From the NCBI RefSeq assembly GCF_003958625.1, contig NZ_RSEL01000026.1:1-64000 (forward strand): a stretch of 64,000 bases of DNA, written 5' to 3'. A model generated the notes under the pieces. It was not told the DNA's origin. It worked only from the letters and a program-made list of their open reading frames with translations, and did no database searches. Below, in pieces: positions 25,331 to 33,179 of this stretch. The translations under genes were made by a program, and so were the position numbers. The DNA comes from Tsuneonella rigui (GTDB taxonomy: Bacteria; Pseudomonadota; Alphaproteobacteria; Sphingomonadales; Sphingomonadaceae). Numbering within the stretch: position 1 is the first letter of the stretch; each line of letters starts with the position of its first letter.

Positions 25331-27592
25331 TTGGCCGACGACAAGCCCACCGCCTTCACCGCCCGCGAGGCGCTGTTCTACCACGAGACGATCCGCCCCG
25401 GTAAGATCGAGATCGTCCCGTCGAAGCCGATGGCGACCCAGCGCGATTTGAGCCTCGCCTATTCGCCGGGTGTCGCGGCCCCGGTCCAGGCCATCGCCGA
25501 CGATCCCGCCAATGCTGCGAGGTACACCGCGCGCTCTAACCTGGTCGCGGTTATCACCAACGGCACCGCCATCCTCGGCATGGGCAACCTCGGCGCGCTC
25601 GCCGCCAAGCCCGTGATGGAAGGCAAGGCGGTGCTGTTCAAGCGCTTCGCCGATGTCGATTCGATAGACATCGAGCTTGCGACCGAGGACCCCGACAAGT
25701 TCATCGAGGCGGTCGCGCTGATGGAGCCGAGCTTCGGCGGCATCAATCTCGAAGACATCGCCGCGCCCGAATGCTTCGTCATCGAGCAGGCTCTGCGCGA
25801 GCGGATGAACATTCCGGTCATGCACGACGACCAGCACGGCACCGCGATAATCGCCGCCGCCGGCCTCATCAACGCCTGTTACCTTACCGGCCGCAGCCTC
25901 AAGGACGTGCGCATGGTGGTGAACGGCGCCGGCGCGAGCGCGCTCGCCTGCACCGCGCTGATCAAGGCGCTGGGGGTGCCGAGCGACCAGGTGATCGTGT
26001 GCGACCGCTCCGGTCCGATCTATCCGGGCCGCGACGGAGTCGACCAGTGGAAGAGTGCGCACGCCACCGTCACCCAGGCGCGCAGCCTGGAGGAGGCGCT
26101 GGTCGGGGCGGACGTGTTCCTCGGCCTCTCCGCCAAGGACGCGCTCAAGCCGGCGTGGGTCGAGAAGATGGCCGACAAGCCGATCATCTTCGCGATGGCC
26201 AACCCCGATCCGGAAATCCGGCCCGAGGACGCCAAGGCGGTCCGCCCCGATGCGATCATCGCCACCGGGCGGTCGGACTACCCGAACCAGGTCAACAACG
26301 TACTAGGATTCCCCTTCATCTTCCGCGGCGCGCTCGATGTGCAGGCGACCGCGATCAACGAGGAGATGAAGATCGCCGCCGCCGAGGCGATCGCCTCGTT
26401 GGCCCGCGAGCGGGTGCCCGACGAGGTCGCGGCAGCGTACGGCGTCAATCACAAGTTCGGCACCGACTACATCATCCCTGCACCGTTCGATCCGCGGCTG
26501 ATGGAGGTGGTGTCGTCGGCAGTCGCGCAGGCGGCGATGAACAGCGGTGTGGCCAAGGCGCCGATCGCCGACATGGCCGCCTATCGCCAGAGCCTGAAGG
26601 CCCGGCTCAACCCGACCACTTCGGTCCTCACGCGCGTTTACGAGGATGCCAAGGCCAATCCCAAGCGGATGGTGTTCGCCGAAGCCGAGGAGGACGTGGT
26701 CCTGCGTGCAGCGATCCAGTTCCGTGATTTCGGCTACGGCACCCCGATCCTGGTCGGGCGGACCAAGGCGGTGGTCGACAAGCTGCACATGCTCGGCGCG
26801 AGCGACCCGGGTGGGTTCGAGATCCAGAACTCGGCCGACAGCCACCTTGTCCCGCAGATGGTAGAGTATCTCTACGAGCGGCTCCAGCGCCGCGGCCGCA
26901 CGCTGCGCGATGTCCGGCGGATCGTGAACCAGGACCGCAACGTGTTCGCCGCGCTCCTGGTGGCGCTCGGTCACGGCGATGCGCTGATCACCGGTCTCAC
27001 CCGCACCTTCGCGCAGTCGATGCGTGAGGTGAGCCTGGTGATCGACGCCAAGGAGGGCTCCGTCCCCTTCGGCATCCACCTGATGATCGGCAAGAACTAC
27101 ACCGTGTTCCTCGCCGACACGACGATCAACGAGCGGCCAAGCGCGGAGCAGCTTGCCCACATCGCCCGCGAGACCGCAGCGGTCGCCAAGCGGCTGGGTC
27201 ATGAGCCGCGGGTGGCGTTCCTCAGCTACTCCACCTTCGGGAATCCGGCGGGCCGCTGGCTCGACAACATCCGCGAGGCCGTGGCGATCCTCGACGCCGA
27301 GAACCCGGGTTTCGAGTACGAGGGCGAGATGGCCCCCGATGCCGCGCTCAATCCCAAGGTGATGGAGCTCTATCCGTTCAGCCGCCTCTCGGCCCCCGCG
27401 AACGTGTTGATCATGCCGGGCCTGCAGTCAGCCAACCTCTCGGCGAAGCTGCTGCGCGAGCTGGCGGGCGCGAGCACCATCGGACCGATGATGGTGGGCA
27501 TGGAGAAGCCGGTGCAGATCGCTCCGATGACTGCGCTTGCGCCTGATGTGCTGACGCTGGCGGTGCTGGCCGCGGCTGGGGTTGTGGGCTGA
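25331..27592 (+). CDS. maeB: NADP-dependent malic enzyme (MaeB type)
   Basis: A 753-residue two-part protein. The N-terminal half is malic enzyme, converting malate to pyruvate, CO2 and NADPH (SLAYSPGVAAP, the metal/substrate DDQHGTA, the NADP loop VNGAGASALA). The C-terminal half, from about residue 440, resembles phosphotransacetylase (PTA) and acts as an acetyl-CoA-sensing domain without activity in this family. It supplies NADPH and pyruvate under gluconeogenic or lipid-making conditions. TTG start with AAAGGG upstream. Confidence 0.94.
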   Translation: MADDKPTAFTAREALFYHETIRPGKIEIVPSKPMATQRDLSLAYSPGVAAPVQAIADDPANAARYTARSNLVAVITNGTAILGMGNLGALAAKPVMEGKAVLFKRFADVDSIDIELATEDPDKFIEAVALMEPSFGGINLEDIAAPECFVIEQALRERMNIPVMHDDQHGTAIIAAAGLINACYLTGRSLKDVRMVVNGAGASALACTALIKALGVPSDQVIVCDRSGPIYPGRDGVDQWKSAHATVTQARSLEEALVGADVFLGLSAKDALKPAWVEKMADKPIIFAMANPDPEIRPEDAKAVRPDAIIATGRSDYPNQVNNVLGFPFIFRGALDVQATAINEEMKIAAAEAIASLARERVPDEVAAAYGVNHKFGTDYIIPAPFDPRLMEVVSSAVAQAAMNSGVAKAPIADMAAYRQSLKARLNPTTSVLTRVYEDAKANPKRMVFAEAEEDVVLRAAIQFRDFGYGTPILVGRTKAVVDKLHMLGASDPGGFEIQNSADSHLVPQMVEYLYERLQRRGRTLRDVRRIVNQDRNVFAALLVALGHGDALITGLTRTFAQSMREVSLVIDAKEGSVPFGIHLMIGKNYTVFLADTTINERPSAEQLAHIARETAAVAKRLGHEPRVAFLSYSTFGNPAGRWLDNIREAVAILDAENPGFEYEGEMAPDAALNPKVMELYPFSRLSAPANVLIMPGLQSANLSAKLLRELAGASTIGPMMVGMEKPVQIAPMTALAPDVLTLAVLAAAGVVG

Positions 27593-27657
27593 CCTCGGTC
27601 GCATTTAACCGCGTTGTTGCAGGCGATCGTTAACCCTCGGCCGCGAAGGGTGCGGCG

Positions 27658-28050
27658 ATGGCCAAGCTCAACCGACCCAAGCTCGTGACGCACTACACCG
27701 GGCCCCGGGCCGGACCGCGGGAGTTCGTGTCGCTCGAAGGCCGCTGCAGCGTGGGCAAGGGCGAGGCGGAGATCATCGCGGTGCTCGACCTCGACGCGCG
27801 CGGTTGCCGGGTGAAGGGGATTACCTCGGCGGTGACCAAGACCGATCCGTTGCAGCTGTGGCTGGGCCAGATCGGACCGATTGCTGGCAGGCTCCGGTGG
27901 GTCAAACGTGGCAGCGCGGGGATCGCCTTCGCCGGGCCGCTGGATGACGAGCAACTAGAGCTGGCGAAGCGCACGGCACTGCCGGTGCCTGTCGCCGAAG
28001 TCGTTCCGTTGCGGCGACGCTTTCGGCCCGAGCCTGACGCCGCAGCCTGA
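27658..28050 (+). CDS. PilZ-like domain protein
   Basis: A 130-residue basic protein with a C-terminal PilZ-like beta-barrel: VLDLDARGCRVKGITS (about residues 41-56), the LWLGQIGPIAGRLRWVKRGSAGIAFAGPL strands, then a basic, proline-containing tail. The canonical R-x-x-x-R and D-x-S-x-x-G are altered (D-L-D-A-R-G-C), so c-di-GMP binding is doubtful. It stands alone between maeB and a convergent low-complexity gene. Confidence 0.7.
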   Translation: MAKLNRPKLVTHYTGPRAGPREFVSLEGRCSVGKGEAEIIAVLDLDARGCRVKGITSAVTKTDPLQLWLGQIGPIAGRLRWVKRGSAGIAFAGPLDDEQLELAKRTALPVPVAEVVPLRRRFRPEPDAAA

Positions 28051-28057
28051 CAGCGAA

Positions 28058-28086
28058 GCGGCCGCCCTCACTCAGAGAGCGGCCGC
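28058..28086. terminator. Hairpin between convergent genes
   Basis: Two copies of GCGGCCGC (28058-28065 and 28079-28086) flank 13 bases and can form an 8-bp stem. It is located just after the PilZ-like stop and before the low-complexity gene stop on the other strand. There is no clear T-tract, so it is a weak bidirectional terminator at best. Confidence 0.4.
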
Positions 28087-28108
28087 CTTCACCATTCGGG
28101 CTGAGCGA

Positions 28109-28504
28109 TTACTCGCCGTTCGAGCCGAAATCCTGCTGGCTGCGGCTGTCGCGGTCGAGCTCCGAGTTGCCCGAATCGCTGTCCCATTCCTCCTGCGAGG
28201 CCTGGTCCGAGCGTAGGCTCTCTTCGCCGAAGTCGCCGCTGTTGCGGCTGCTCTGGTCGCCGCCCATTCCGCCCTGCTGCTGCCCTTGCTCCTGCTGACC
28301 GCTCTGCTGGCCGCCATAGCCCTGGCCACCGGATTGCTGTTCCTGTTGCCCACTCTGCTGACCAGCGTTCTGGTTGCCTGACTGCTGCTCTTGTTGGCCC
28401 TGGCCACCCGACTGCTGGTTCATCTGCCCGGACTGCTGACCGCGACCATCGTTGCCGCCCGACTGCTGACTGCGATTGGCGTCGTTGCCGTTGTTCTGGT
28501 TCAT
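28109..28504 (-). CDS. Gln/Gly/Ser-rich disordered protein
   Basis: A 131-residue protein built almost wholly from Q, G, S, N, D and E. It contains repeated QQSG and QEQQSGGQG blocks in the first two thirds and an acidic, Arg/Ser-dotted tail. It has no cysteine and no hydrophobic segment, so it is probably disordered. The ATG at 28504 has GGAGAG nine bases upstream, supporting expression. Function unknown. Composition resembles stress-related hydrophilins or phase-separating tails, which is inference only. Confidence 0.7.
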   Translation of the reverse strand: MNQNNGNDANRSQQSGGNDGRGQQSGQMNQQSGGQGQQEQQSGNQNAGQQSGQQEQQSGGQGYGGQQSGQQEQGQQQGGMGGDQSSRNSGDFGEESLRSDQASQEEWDSDSGNSELDRDSRSQQDFGSNGE

Positions 28505-28642
28505 CACCGCTCTCCTTCGATCTTCGTGGGTCGCCCGGTCATACCGGGCACATCGCCTCAATGATGCGAAAGGTCAGCGGTTGCAGGCCAAGCGCCAAAG
28601 GGCCCGCGGCGAGCGCCAAGTCGTTGAGCGCGTTAGTGAAAC

Positions 28643-28873
28643 CTAATCTGCGGCAATATTGTCAGGATCGTCCCATCCCGGCAGCCGGACGAAGTCGAAC
28701 CGGTTGCGCAACGCTCGGTTGAAATAGCCGCCCTTCGATCGGACCCGGCTGAACCCCTCGGCGACGGTCGGCGGGACGGCGAAGTAGCGATAGACCCGCC
28801 CGGTGATGAACTCGATGTCGAGCGCGCCGGCATCGGGCCGGTAGACGTAGCGGCGAATCGCGGTCGACGGCAT
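28643..28873 (-). CDS. KTSC domain protein
   Basis: A 76-residue protein that is one KTSC domain: STAIRRYVYRPDAGALDIEF, then YRYFAVPPTVAEGF and SKGGYFNRALRNRF. This matches the family's L-x-I-x-F, V-Y-x-Y-x-x-V-P and G-x-x-F/Y-N pattern. Some family members are fused to tRNA synthetases or nucleases, but the function of solo ones is unknown. Confidence 0.8.
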   Translation of the reverse strand: MPSTAIRRYVYRPDAGALDIEFITGRVYRYFAVPPTVAEGFSRVRSKGGYFNRALRNRFDFVRLPGWDDPDNIAAD

Positions 28874-28968
28874 GGCCCTTCAACGCGGCGCATGTCACCA
28901 AGTGCCCGAACGCGAGAGCGGCGCCTCCCCGTGAGGGGAGGCGCCACCCGTTGTCATGCGATAAACGC

Positions 28969-29445
28969 TTAGCTGATCGCGTGCTTGAGCTGGCTCATCT
29001 CGTCGTGGCCGGCCTTGACCGACTGCCAGGCCTGTTCGACCGCCGAGCGGGCTTCGGCAGGCAGATCGGTGTGGCGCAGCGCGGCCTCGAACTTCTCCTT
29101 CAGGTAGTCCTCGCCGCTCTCGACCGAGTTGACGATCGCTTCGTCGTCGCGGCCGAGCACCGCTTCCTTGAGGTTGATCCACCCGCGGTGGACGGCGCCG
29201 GCGGTGGTGCCGTCATCCTCGGGGTTGCCGCCGAGCCGAGCGACCGCGGCCTGCAGGCCGGTCAGCGCCTGCTGGCGTTCCTGCGCGCGGGCATTGAACA
29301 TCTCGGCAAAGCGGCTGTTCTCGGTGTCGGCGGCGGCCTTCTGGTAGCCTTCGATCGAATCGATCAGCGTGCCGATGAGGGTGTTGAGCTCGGCGGTGTC
29401 GGTCGCGTCGGCGCTGCCGGTGCGGGTGTAGGCGTCGTTTTCCAT
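28969..29445 (-). CDS. PA2169-family four-helix-bundle protein (DUF2383)
   Basis: A 158-residue all-helical protein. Typical family features are [67 protein letters not shown], and [15 protein letters not shown], a ferritin-like arrangement (DUF2383). It has its own AAGGA site nine bases before the ATG, so it is probably made independently of the upstream YjhX frame. Members are often stress-induced; function unknown. Confidence 0.85.
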   Translation of the reverse strand: MENDAYTRTGSADATDTAELNTLIGTLIDSIEGYQKAAADTENSRFAEMFNARAQERQQALTGLQAAVARLGGNPEDDGTTAGAVHRGWINLKEAVLGRDDEAIVNSVESGEDYLKEKFEAALRHTDLPAEARSAVEQAWQSVKAGHDEMSQLKHAIS

Positions 29446-29811
29446 GAGTGTGCGATCCTTCGCGAAGAGGGTTGGTGCCCCTAGAGCGTTTGCCGCGCCC
29501 GGATGTTCCGCCCGCTGATCGGCTGCCCCGCACGGATCGTCGATCCGGCCCGCTAACCGGTTGTCGAGCTGCGCGCGGACCGCCAACAGCCCCAGCCGCG
29601 TGGTGGCGTAGGGCCGCCCGCCGTGGCTGGCGATCAATCCGCGCTGCTTCAGGCGCCGGAACACCGCGAGGGTGCAGTCCGGCAGCACGAAGCCGTCGCG
29701 GGTGATGCAGTCGGCGGCGACGATCCGCCCGCCTTCGTCGCGTAAGTGATGGATCGCGCCGCCTTGCGCGAGCGCGTGGAGCACGCGCTGTTCGTGTTTC
29801 GAAACGTTCAC
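28969..29811 (-). CDS. YjhX-type toxin domain, open through to the PA2169-type protein
   Basis: From GTG at 29811 the frame encodes about 85 residues of the YjhX toxin family ([60 protein letters not shown]). It then continues without any stop through a 37-residue linker into the PA2169-type protein that starts at ATG 29445. The linker contains a TAG one base out of frame, within GCTCTAGGG. Either this is a true 280-residue fusion or the YjhX stop was lost. An in-frame ATG at 29934 with AGGAAA upstream would extend the product further. No YjhQ-like antitoxin is beside it. Confidence 0.55.
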   Translation of the reverse strand: MNVSKHEQRVLHALAQGGAIHHLRDEGGRIVAADCITRDGFVLPDCTLAVFRRLKQRGLIASHGGRPYATTRLGLLAVRAQLDNRLAGRIDDPCGAADQRAEHPGAANALGAPTLFAKDRTLMENDAYTRTGSADATDTAELNTLIGTLIDSIEGYQKAAADTENSRFAEMFNARAQERQQALTGLQAAVARLGGNPEDDGTTAGAVHRGWINLKEAVLGRDDEAIVNSVESGEDYLKEKFEAALRHTDLPAEARSAVEQAWQSVKAGHDEMSQLKHAIS

Positions 29812-30051
29812 TGGAATGGCCCCTGCTGGCACAGCAACAGCACGCGCGCGCCGATTGGCGCGGGAGGCGTGCGGCTCGACGCTGGCGGGACGGCAAGTCC
29901 CGGCGTCGGCTAAGCGGGCGGCAGTTTCCTTCATGTTCGCTTTCCTGGCGTGAACGGAGCGAGACTACCGTGGCGTCCGCCGCCCCGTCAATCGCGCGGC
30001 AACCTCGCGCCTGACCTGTCACGCATAACCGCCCTCAGAACACTGTGACTT

Positions 30052-30513
30052 TCACCCTCCTTCGTCGATCTCGCGGCACGCCCGATCGAGCTGCGCGAGA
30101 TGGCTGAGGAGGGCATTATTGTCGGGTTTCCAATAGGTTCCGCGGTAGCGCCCGGCGAACATCCGCACCTGCATGATCCCCACCTTGCTGCGGTATCCGG
30201 CGTGGAGCCCTGTGGACTTCGGCGAGGCCAAGTCCACAGGCGTGTGCGGCTTTCCCAGCGCCTTGTCCCACGCCGCGGCAAATCCCGCCGCGCCGCGGCG
30301 CCGGCGCAGGCGATAGGCGCTCTCCCGTCCCATCTTCACCCGCCGACAGGCAGCGATGACCGAGCGCGTTTCGGCGAGGTGGCCGATGAAGGCCCCCTGC
30401 CGCGCGGGCGTCCACCCATCGGCGCGGCGGCCGACGGGCACGGGGTGGAACTGGAACAGCGAAAGGCGCGGTCGCGGCGGGCGCGGGGGCGAGGGTGGTG
30501 GCCAGTGCTTCAT
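30052..30513 (-). CDS. HTH-like conserved protein of sphingomonad type
   Basis: A 153-residue basic protein. A proline-rich start is followed by a helix-turn-helix-like block, ARQGAFIGHLAETRSVIAACRRVKMGRESAYRLRRRRGAAGFAAAWDKAL (about residues 42-92), of the same design as terminase small subunits. A C-terminal basic domain follows, with two Tyr/Gly strands (AGYRSKVGIMQVRMFAGRYRGTYWKPDNNALLSHL). I know no assigned function. It follows the sulfotransferase gene on the same strand, 49 bases on. Confidence 0.65.
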   Translation of the reverse strand: MKHWPPPSPPRPPRPRLSLFQFHPVPVGRRADGWTPARQGAFIGHLAETRSVIAACRRVKMGRESAYRLRRRRGAAGFAAAWDKALGKPHTPVDLASPKSTGLHAGYRSKVGIMQVRMFAGRYRGTYWKPDNNALLSHLAQLDRACREIDEGG

Positions 30514-30562
30514 CCCGCAGGGTGGAGCAGAAATCCCGCGTGTAGGAAAATGCTTCCGAGTC

Positions 30563-31477
30563 CTATGACCCCAGCCGCTCGACCTCCGCCGCGAGCGAGG
30601 CCCAGTCGGCGTGCCCGGTGACTGGCGCCACTCGCTCCGCCCACAGCGCGTCGATCTGCGCGGCGACGGAGGGCGGCAGCACGGAAGCATCGCTGGCGAC
30701 CTGCTGCACCTTGGTCGAATCGCTATCGGCCGGCACCCCGATCCGCCGTTCGAGCGCGGCGCAGACCATCGCATCGTCGAAGCGGTCCTTGTGCGCGTAC
30801 ATGAACTCGCGCGCGGTCATCCCCTCGACTTCTGCGACATCCTCGTCGCTCACCGCGAGGCCAAGGAACGCGGCGAGCCGGCGGATCATCGCCCCGCGGT
30901 TGCGCGCGGCCCAGCGATAAGTCGCCAGCAGCGTGTCGGGCTCTTCGCGGCGGGCGTACCAGCTAAGCAAGTGGGTGAAGTAGTCGCACCCGTTGGGCCC
31001 GCCGCCCAGCCACAGCGGGAAGAACTCCTCGAGGCTCAATGCGCCCCGCTCGATGTGCCAGCCGTCGAAGAAGCGGTAGAAGGAACAGTACGTCTCCTTG
31101 GGATCGCGCAGCGTGACGACGTAGCGCATGCCGGCGGGCAGCCGCTCGTACTCGCGGTGGCTCTTGAAGCCGCGCGGTTGCGCGCGCTGCGGGCCGTTGA
31201 TGTCGTGATCGATCAGCGGGGCGGAATCCTCCCACGGGACCACCCGGCTGATATCGTCGAAGTCCATCTCGCCCCTGGCCGTGGCGGCGACCGTGCGCAG
31301 CTGGTGGAACATCTGCTGCATCATGGTGGTGCCGCTCTTGGCCCAGCAGGCGATGAACACGTCGCCGGGCTCGTTCTCGAGCGGGCGGAAGTGCTGCAGC
31401 GGCTCGGCCATGATCGCGCCGACGTTGATGCCGAATTCCTCGACGCTGCGCGCGCGCCTTCCCAGCCCTACGGTCAT
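30563..31477 (-). CDS. Sulfotransferase domain protein
   Basis: A 304-residue cytosolic PAPS-dependent sulfotransferase-like enzyme. The 5'-phosphosulfate loop is CWAKSGTTMMQQM (about residues 43-55) and the 3'-phosphate motif is VTLRDPKETYCSFYRFF (about 115-131). The usual C-terminal R-K-G-x-x-G-D-W-K is not obvious. It resembles eukaryotic-type soluble sulfotransferases found in some bacteria; the acceptor is unknown. GGAGG lies before the ATG. Confidence 0.8.
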   Translation of the reverse strand: MTVGLGRRARSVEEFGINVGAIMAEPLQHFRPLENEPGDVFIACWAKSGTTMMQQMFHQLRTVAATARGEMDFDDISRVVPWEDSAPLIDHDINGPQRAQPRGFKSHREYERLPAGMRYVVTLRDPKETYCSFYRFFDGWHIERGALSLEEFFPLWLGGGPNGCDYFTHLLSWYARREEPDTLLATYRWAARNRGAMIRRLAAFLGLAVSDEDVAEVEGMTAREFMYAHKDRFDDAMVCAALERRIGVPADSDSTKVQQVASDASVLPPSVAAQIDALWAERVAPVTGHADWASLAAEVERLGS

Positions 31478-31580
31478 GTGCGTTGCCTCCCCCCGAGGCG
31501 ACCCTGCGCCCGCACTATGCCACGGCGGCGCTCAAGTGAAAACGGCTTGGCGTGAGGGCGCGGCGCGCTAGCGTGCTAGG

Positions 31581-32204
31581 ATGGCTCGCCTGCCGCGCAA
31601 CCCTTGGCCGAAAGACAGCGGCAACGTCGTTCGCTTCCGCAAGCGCAGCCGCTGGACCAAGCCTGCGGCTTATGGCGTGAAGCCGGCGCGCTTTCGGCGG
31701 CCGGGCAAGAGCTGGCGGCAGGAGTGGTTCGAGATGCGCCCGATCCTGTTTCTCATCGCGCTGGTGACGATCGCGCTGCTCTACCAGACGCCCGGCTTCT
31801 ACGAGCCGCCCGGCTTCCTGCAGAGCGCGCCCGACCGGATCGAAGGCGTGTTCACCCGCTGCGGGCCGGGCCGAGGGACGTTCTGCGTGATCGACGGCGA
31901 CACCTTCAAGCTGGGCGACACCAAGTACCGCGTGACCGGCATCGACACCGCCGAGGTCCACGCCCGCTGCCCGGCCGAGGCGGCGCGGGCCGAGGCCTCG
32001 ACCACGGCGCTGCAAGGCTGGCTCAGCGCCGGGGCGTTCCAGATCACCACCCGGCTCGACCAGCCCACCGACCGCTACGGCCGCACCCTCGCCATCGTAA
32101 AGCGCACGAGGCCCGACGGCAGCGAGGAGCGGCTGGCCGACTGGATGCAAGCCCACGGCGGCGCGCGGGGCTATGACGGCGGGTTCAGGGGTGGGTGGTG
32201 TTGA
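31581..32204 (+). CDS. Membrane-anchored thermonuclease (SNase) family protein
   Basis: A 207-residue protein with a basic N-terminal tail, one transmembrane helix (about residues 53-66), and a staphylococcal-nuclease-like OB fold. FCVIDGDTFKLGDTKYRVTGIDTAEV contains the Asp ligands and the R of the active site. TDRYGRTLAIVKR contributes the second arginine and ADWMQAHGGAR the end. It is probably an extracytoplasmic Ca-dependent nuclease. It starts the accessory block that ends with the SIR2 gene. Confidence 0.83.
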   Translation: MARLPRNPWPKDSGNVVRFRKRSRWTKPAAYGVKPARFRRPGKSWRQEWFEMRPILFLIALVTIALLYQTPGFYEPPGFLQSAPDRIEGVFTRCGPGRGTFCVIDGDTFKLGDTKYRVTGIDTAEVHARCPAEAARAEASTTALQGWLSAGAFQITTRLDQPTDRYGRTLAIVKRTRPDGSEERLADWMQAHGGARGYDGGFRGGWC

Positions 32205-32207
32205 GGC

Positions 32208-32504
32208 TCAGCCCCAACTTTCGCACGCGATCCCATCGCTATCACCGTCGAAATAGTCGCGATAGCCTGGCTCCCCGCGACGAATGGGGGCCGCGCCCGC
32301 AGCGCTTGCTTCGCTGCAGCCGCTATAGGTCACGCTGTTTTCGATTGCGGCGCGCTCTTCAGGGCTCATTAGCATGACTTCCACCTGCGGATACAGGAAC
32401 CACACACCTGCGAATGCCATCGCTGCGTAAATCGCTATGTCCGCGTAGGAGATCTGGTCACGTCGGTGACGGTTCTTCCCAAGGCGTTGATTACGACGGC
32501 GCAT
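32208..32504 (-). CDS. Excalibur calcium-binding domain protein
   Basis: A 98-residue protein with a basic cytoplasmic start, one transmembrane helix (about residues 23-44) and a C-terminal Excalibur motif. It begins at YSGCSEASAAG and ends in YRDYFDGDSDGIACE, where D-x-D-x-D-G-I-A-C-E is the diagnostic calcium loop. These domains often accompany thermonuclease-like proteins, and here it converges directly on one (3-base gap). Confidence 0.82.
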   Translation of the reverse strand: MRRRNQRLGKNRHRRDQISYADIAIYAAMAFAGVWFLYPQVEVMLMSPEERAAIENSVTYSGCSEASAAGAAPIRRGEPGYRDYFDGDSDGIACESWG

Positions 32505-32551
32505 ACGGTGAAGATAAACGTCAATAGTTTGCGAGCCGTGAAGGGCATGGA

Positions 32552-33133
32552 ATGAAGAAACCCGCGACAGTCGAAGCGCTCGACAAGCTCGGACGGGTGC
32601 GGCTGTCGAAGCACTTCTTCATGCGCGAGATGCTCATGTCGGAAATCGCGCAAGTGCACGGGCTACTCAACGCGCCCGACGACCCGGACCTCGCGATCGA
32701 GGTTGGCACTCGGCTGTGTGAGGATTTGCTCGAGCCGATTCAGGAACGCTGGGGGCGGATCACGATCCGAAGCGCCTATCGCTCTGCGGAGGTAAATGCG
32801 CTCGGCAATGCGATGCAAAAGGCGGGCAAGACCGGCTACACCTGCGCAAGCAACGAGGCGAACAACGCCCGCCACATCTGGGACCGCCTCGACGCGAACG
32901 GCCACAAGGGCGCGATGGCTTGCATCGTCATCCCCGACTTCGCCGACGTGTACCCGGAGGAGGGCGGCTGGCAAGTACTGGCGCGCTGGATCGACGAAAT
33001 GCTGCCTTATTCGTCGCTGCATTTCTTCCCGAAGCTATGGGCGGTGAACGTCGGCTGGCACGAGGTACCCGAGCGGCGGATCGACAGTTATGCGGTGCCG
33101 AAGGGGCGTTGGGTCTCGAAAGAAACGGCCTGA
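32552..33133 (+). CDS. Peptidase M15-like protein
   Basis: A 193-residue protein with a D-Ala-D-Ala carboxypeptidase-like layout: LSKHFFMREMLMSE near the N terminus, ITIRSAYRSAEVNALG (residues 70-85), and later SLHFFPKLWAVNVGWHE with the final H-E pair. The expected zinc ligands H-x(6)-D are replaced in part (NNARHIWDRLDA), so activity is uncertain. There is no signal peptide. It lies in the accessory block with moderately lower GC. Confidence 0.6.
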   Translation: MKKPATVEALDKLGRVRLSKHFFMREMLMSEIAQVHGLLNAPDDPDLAIEVGTRLCEDLLEPIQERWGRITIRSAYRSAEVNALGNAMQKAGKTGYTCASNEANNARHIWDRLDANGHKGAMACIVIPDFADVYPEEGGWQVLARWIDEMLPYSSLHFFPKLWAVNVGWHEVPERRIDSYAVPKGRWVSKETA

Positions 33134-33179
33134 TCACGGCCCGTACTACCAGCGTCAAAGTCCTCGTGGTTGCGTTGAC

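Noticed and set aside
22674-25404. Several long frames opposite or alongside mutS
   Set aside because: They lie entirely within mutS, have no family features and follow its codon periodicity.
27593-27657. CtrA binding site before the PilZ-like gene
   Set aside because: Only half sites (TTAACC, GTTAACC) occur; spacing does not fit TTAA-N7-TTAA.
29213-30022. A frame of 269 codons over the YjhX/PA2169 region
   Set aside because: Frame-shifted shadow of the YjhX/PA2169 frame; Arg-rich and without domain.
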